NCBI GenBank assembly: GCA_009602725.1
Contig: WELB01000066.1
Location: 297,648-322,303, forward strand
Length of the DNA stretch: 24,656 nt
Direction: 5' to 3'
Origin: Spirogloea muscicola
Lineage: Eukaryota; Streptophyta; Zygnematophyceae; Spirogloeales; Spirogloeaceae
The notes beneath the pieces were generated by a model. That model searched no databases. It worked only from the letters and a program-made list of their open reading frames with translations, and was not told the DNA's origin. How positions within the stretch are numbered: the first letter of the stretch is position 1; each line of letters starts with the position of its first letter. The position numbers were made by a program, and so were the translations under genes. Positions 21,683 to 24,656 of the stretch are shown here, piece after piece.

Positions 21683-22844
21683 AACCGCCTCCGACCCGTG
21701 ATCGAATAGGAGAAGCGCAACAGATGGTCCCACCCTGGGCGTGTGGCGTGCAGAACCGGGCCAGGCCCCCCGCTGCGACGATATCCAATTTCCGCCCGTG
21801 TGTCGATGGCTGCGGAACGCCAGCCAAGTGAAAGGCCAGCCAAGCGGATGTGAAGTCGAAGTCCGGATGTGCCCGCGACATCGCCGAAACGGACTTTGCA
21901 GCGCGCCCCCTTGTGTGTTCTTTTGATCACCGATCGGGAGGCGATCATGTGTGGGGCTTGCGCAGGTGAGCCACTACATGGGCCGCAATCAGGCCTGCCC
22001 ACGTTACATGATGCTGGCACAGTGGCCCTGCACGGCCACGCCGTCTGCAGTGCATGTGGCTCATTCCAAGAGGGCGGAGTGCCCCGCAAGCCAGGGCGGG
22101 GAGCTCCGAGAACCGGGGCCCAGACTTCAGAAAGTGAGCCTTCCAACCCCAAACCTCTCAAACCTGTCAAATCTTTTGGGCTGGCTTTTGGCAGCCCTTG
22201 CCCCCATTGGGAGTGCCATTTCTTCCAAGAAGAAGAAGTGAAGTCCAAGGGGGGCTAGGGCTGTGAAAAGCCAGCCCGAAGTACAAGATTGACAAGGTCC
22301 AAAGGGGCCGAGAAGCGCTGAAACACATAACCAGGCAGGTACCATTTAGGATGATCACTTGGTAACATACACATCAGCAGCCGCAAGTCAGAAACGAGAA
22401 ACAGCTCTTTCAGTTCACAGCAATGGCTTTGAGAGGCCAGCCCAAAGGAATGTACAAGGTTTGAAAGGGCCAGAAAGAGAGATAGTACTTTCCAAGGCGT
22501 CAGTAAGAGGCGCTGAATAACCGACTCACCAAGTGCTATCAGAAAAACTAGAGGGCGGAAAGGCGTCGCCCTGACTGAAGTCGGAGGCAGCAGCCAAGGC
22601 GCGACCTGCTTGCGAGTGGACGGCAAATGATAAGGACCGCTGCAGGAATATTGCAAGGCGCATCCTGTAATCTCAGGAAAGCTAGCTGTCGGAAAGCAAT
22701 CCCCTTGACGAAAGCCAGAGGCTGCAGCTAGAGCACGGCCTGCACGCAGGTGCATGGCGTGGGCCATGGACGGATGGAAGAAAAAGGGCTCGCCCATCGA
22801 GGATAGGGCGATGGAGGGCTCCAGAAAGTATCGACACGAAAGTG

Positions 22845-22904
22845 GTCAACAGAGGCTGGTTAAAATCTGAACGGGTCAACACAGGCTGGTTAAAACCTGA
22901 ACGG
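22845..22904. repeat. Two tandem 30-bp units
   Basis: Units 22845-22874 and 22875-22904 (GTCAACANAGGCTGGTTAAA, then ANCTGAACGG) match at 28 of 30 positions. The period equals the unit length, so they are perfectly abutting. Confidence 0.9.
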
Positions 22905-23010
22905 GCCGGTAGGACTCGAGAACAGATAGCGTGGCTCGCCCGAGGACGGTACTTACAGTGCACGAAGGGGGGGGGGCGGCCGTGGTGGATAAGACTGCCT
23001 CCAGTTCAAA

Positions 23011-23118
23011 AAGCCCTTCCTGCCAAAAATATATACCAAAGCGAGGGGCTGCCACGAGCGGCCTCCGGCATCCGCAAGTCCCTTCTTCCAAAAATAAGTC
23101 CAAAGTGTGGGGGCGGGG
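23011..23118. repeat. Diverged direct repeat, about 65-bp period
   Basis: AGCCCTTCCTGCCAAAAATA (then TATACCAAAGCGAGGGGC) and AGTCCCTTCTTCCAAAAATA (then AGTCCAAAGTGTGGGGGC) are related segments of about 40 bp. A TATA-like ATAAAAGGG follows at about 23159. Confidence 0.65.
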
Positions 23119-23688
23119 GACAAGAGTACGTGGCACCATTATCACGCGCCGTCCAGGCATAAAAGGGCGCAGCAGCGGCGCCGTCAAACAATAGACGTAA
23201 CATAGCGCGAAGCTGGCGCTGGTGAGTGCCGCGCGACCGCGGCTGAGGCTGGGCCGACCGGCTCCCAGGCCCCTTTCTCCCATTGGGCTCTCCCATTGGG
23301 CGCTTCCTCCCGGCGGCTTGGCTTGTCGCGCTTGGCGCCTTCTGCGGGGAAACAGCTTCCCAGTATTAGTCAATGGCCGTGAGAGGCCAGCCCAAAGAGA
23401 AAGCGCGGCCACATTAACTGGTGGCTTGGAGGCCAGCCCAAAGAGAGAAGAGCTCGCCCATAGAGAAGAGGGGCTGGCAAAAGAGAAAGTGCTCGCCTAT
23501 TGAGGATAAGGACAACACAGCCCAAAGGACTGTACGGGGGGACGTCGCTTCTGCGGGGACGTCTCCGGACGTCCCCGCCGCGCCGCGGCGCCAATCGCAG
23601 CGGCGCCCTCCCACACCCCGCCCGCTCCGCCCTTCTACTCCGCCCGCCTCCCCCCCTACTCATGCTTTGCACATGCTCTGCACCACAA

Positions 23689-23826
23689 AAGCTGGGTGAG
23701 CTCTGGTTGGTGGCAGAAGGGCTGAAAATTTGTCATCTGGTATTCAGGCATCGATTGGGGGCTTCACTGTGTTGAACTGTGGATATTGAGCGGGTCAATT
23801 TGCAGAGGGTGATGTACGTCATCAGT
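23689..23826 (+). pseudogene. Copy 1 of a duplicated short coding-like 3' end
   Basis: The frame 23689-23775 encodes a 28-residue ending, KLGELWLVAEGL...VFRHRLGASLC, then TGA. It aligns without gaps to copy 2 at 24267-24353, sharing K-L-x-E-x-W-L-V, V-F-x-H-x-L and S-x-C-stop. At unchanged residues the DNA differences are mostly synonymous (CTG/CTT, TGT/TGC, TTG/TTA, TCA/TCT, TGT/TGC), suggesting this frame was once selected. Similarity continues for about 50 bp past the stop (TGAGCGGGTCA...GTGATGTACGTCAT). I do not recognise the family. No upstream domain is evident, so it may be a gene relic, a mobile-element 3' end or a spliced gene I could not assemble. Confidence 0.4.
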
Positions 23827-24026
23827 GCGTCACCAATGGATTGGCTTGAGTTTGCCTCCCTTTTATCGCACTTTCGGGCGAGCACTTTCTTCTTTTATCG
23901 CACCCTGGACATCGTGGGCGTACAACCTGGTGGAGGCCCACGAGACTTGGTGGATGTGGTGGTGACCCGGGCATACAAGAGTTCCGCTTCCACACACATT
24001 GCTGGCCACGCAGTGGGAGGTGCTGA

Positions 24027-24406
24027 GCAGAGAAAGCTACTCTGACTACCCCCGCAGCGACCACCTTCTCCCGGCTGCAATCGACTCTTTCGGCTGCTTG
24101 GGTCCTCGCTTCCATACTTTACTTGAGAACACAGCGAGTCTGGGATATGCACGACGCGAGGATGTGCTTCCAGCCAAAATGCGTATGCCGGCAGCTTATC
24201 TGTCATTTTTGCACTGTCGAGTGTCAGCTTGTCTGCAGCGAGCTCAGGCTCATGCGTTGCATCAGAAAGCTGGTCGAGCCTTGGCTGGTGGTTCAAGAGC
24301 TTGTCGATTGCCGTCCGGTATTCGAGCATCAGTTAGCGACCTCTATGTGCTGACTCGTGGTTACTGAGCGGGTCAGCTTAGCAGCAGGTGACGTACATTT
24401 GTCAAT
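24027..24406 (+). pseudogene. Copy 2 of the duplicated short coding-like 3' end
   Basis: The frame is open from 24027 to the TGA at 24351-24353. Its end reads KLVEPWLVVQELVDCRPVFE, then HQLATSMC, matching copy 1 codon for codon. The preceding part is Cys-rich (CFQPKCVCRQLICHFCTVEC), with no fold I recognise. It has an internal ATG at about 24147 but no clear start in good context; the more likely reading is an exon or remnant. The flank after the stop (ACTGAGCGGGTCAGC...GGTGACGTACAT) is shared with copy 1. Confidence 0.4.
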
Positions 24407-24408
24407 GT

Positions 24409-24531
24409 GCTTGCCTTTGTACTTGGCCACACATAGCCTCCCCATCTCTTAAAACACACGTTTTCCTTTTATATCATGAGCTCCGCGCGCCTTCTCTCTC
24501 ATCCGATGTGCTGGCCTTTGTGCTTGGCCAT
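24409..24531. repeat. Short direct repeat, about 100 bp apart
   Basis: TGCTTGCCTTTGTACTTGGC (from about 24410) and TGCTGGCCTTTGTGCTTGGC (from about 24509), each followed by CA, are near-identical. They lie downstream of copy 2. Confidence 0.7.
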
Positions 24532-24564
24532 TTCGGCCTTCGATTGAGTCAAATACACGACATT

Positions 24565-24656
24565 TCTCACTACTCACGCCCTTCCCCTCCCTCTCACGCT
24601 CTCGCCTCCGCTCCTTCTCTGCCCCCCCCACCCCCTCCCCCCCCCCCCTCTCTCTC
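24565..24656. repeat. Pyrimidine-rich low-complexity end
   Basis: CTC/CCT-rich text passes into poly-C and CT runs at the window edge. It is read only as low complexity; it could be a polypyrimidine segment of a gene outside the window. Confidence 0.7.

Larger units (their letters stand above)
21826..23531. repeat. Cluster of the GGGCTGGC dispersed repeat family, right cluster
   Basis: Reverse copies (GGCCAGCCCAAAG form) lie at about 22252-22315, 22420-22480, 23373-23408, 23424-23455 and 23507-23531, with a weaker one at 21826-21850. A forward copy lies at about 22183-22235. The forward copy and the reverse copy at 22252 form an inverted pair about 70 bp apart. Several copies continue into AAGGNCCAAAGGGGCCG-like text. 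Related GGGCTCGCCCAT/GAGGATA modules lie at 22788-22815 and 23448-23510. No gene is supported in this stretch. Confidence 0.7.

Noticed and set aside
21454-22248. 264-residue minus-strand frame
   Set aside because: It runs through the GTAC cluster, the GC-rich direct repeat and a dispersed repeat copy; there is no domain and the composition follows the background.
22845-22904. Short direct repeats as a CRISPR array
   Set aside because: There are only two abutting units with no spacers, in a eukaryotic intron-rich genome.
23895-24329. 144-residue minus-strand frame starting MLEYRTAIDKLLNHQ
   Set aside because: It looks protein-like at its start, but comparing the two duplicated copies shows gapless, largely synonymous agreement in the plus-strand frame rather than in this one.

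Overview
This is nuclear DNA of a eukaryote, most likely a GC-rich green alga (Chlorophyta, perhaps Trebouxiophyceae). The genes carry GT-AG spliceosomal introns with AT-richer intron sequence. Ubiquitin is of plant/algal type (S19, D24, A57). Several proteins have their closest recognisable relatives in plants and algae. Degenerate plant-type telomeric repeats (TTTAGGG/CCCTAAA) are scattered through introns. The lineage is inferred from these features; no marker gene fixes it.

Layout, left to right. (1) 1-58: possible start of a divergent minus-strand gene running off the edge. (2) 605-3326 (+): a seven-unit polyubiquitin gene with three introns, all at the same codon boundary. (3) 4398-about 5201 (-): an L-rhamnose mutarotase-like gene whose first exon is unresolved and abuts a telomere-like tract. 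(4) 6686-8387 (+): a single-domain MgtE/SLC41-type Mg2+ transporter. (5) 9461-14033 (+): an eight-exon HCNGP/SAP30BP-family splicing and transcription factor with an RD/RE-rich tail; one N in the assembly breaks its start. (6) 14482-16858 (-): a complete five-exon longin/SNARE-like adaptor small subunit, probably the LOLITA/TSPOON subunit of the TSET/TPLATE complex. (7) 19026-21077 (-): a five-exon universal stress protein (USP) domain protein with a Ser-rich tail. I rebuilt the exon models by hand. Junction phases agree in every complete model, which is the main support for them.

The stretches 16.4-18.1 kb and 21.8-23.5 kb hold no recognisable gene. They are filled with a short dispersed repeat family built on GGGCTGGC/GCCAGCCC, in both orientations. 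23.7-24.4 kb carries two diverged copies of a short coding-like 3' end.

The genes are unrelated housekeeping or accessory functions (protein turnover, sugar epimerisation, Mg2+ transport, splicing, endocytosis, stress response). There is no operon or pathway linkage. The most notable signals are: telomere-like tracts lying within introns of three neighbouring genes, mostly C-rich on the sense strand; paralogous introns inside polyubiquitin; a cluster of six MYB-type sites and a cluster of GTAC cores upstream of two genes; a perfect 38-nt hairpin; and the unnamed repeat family.
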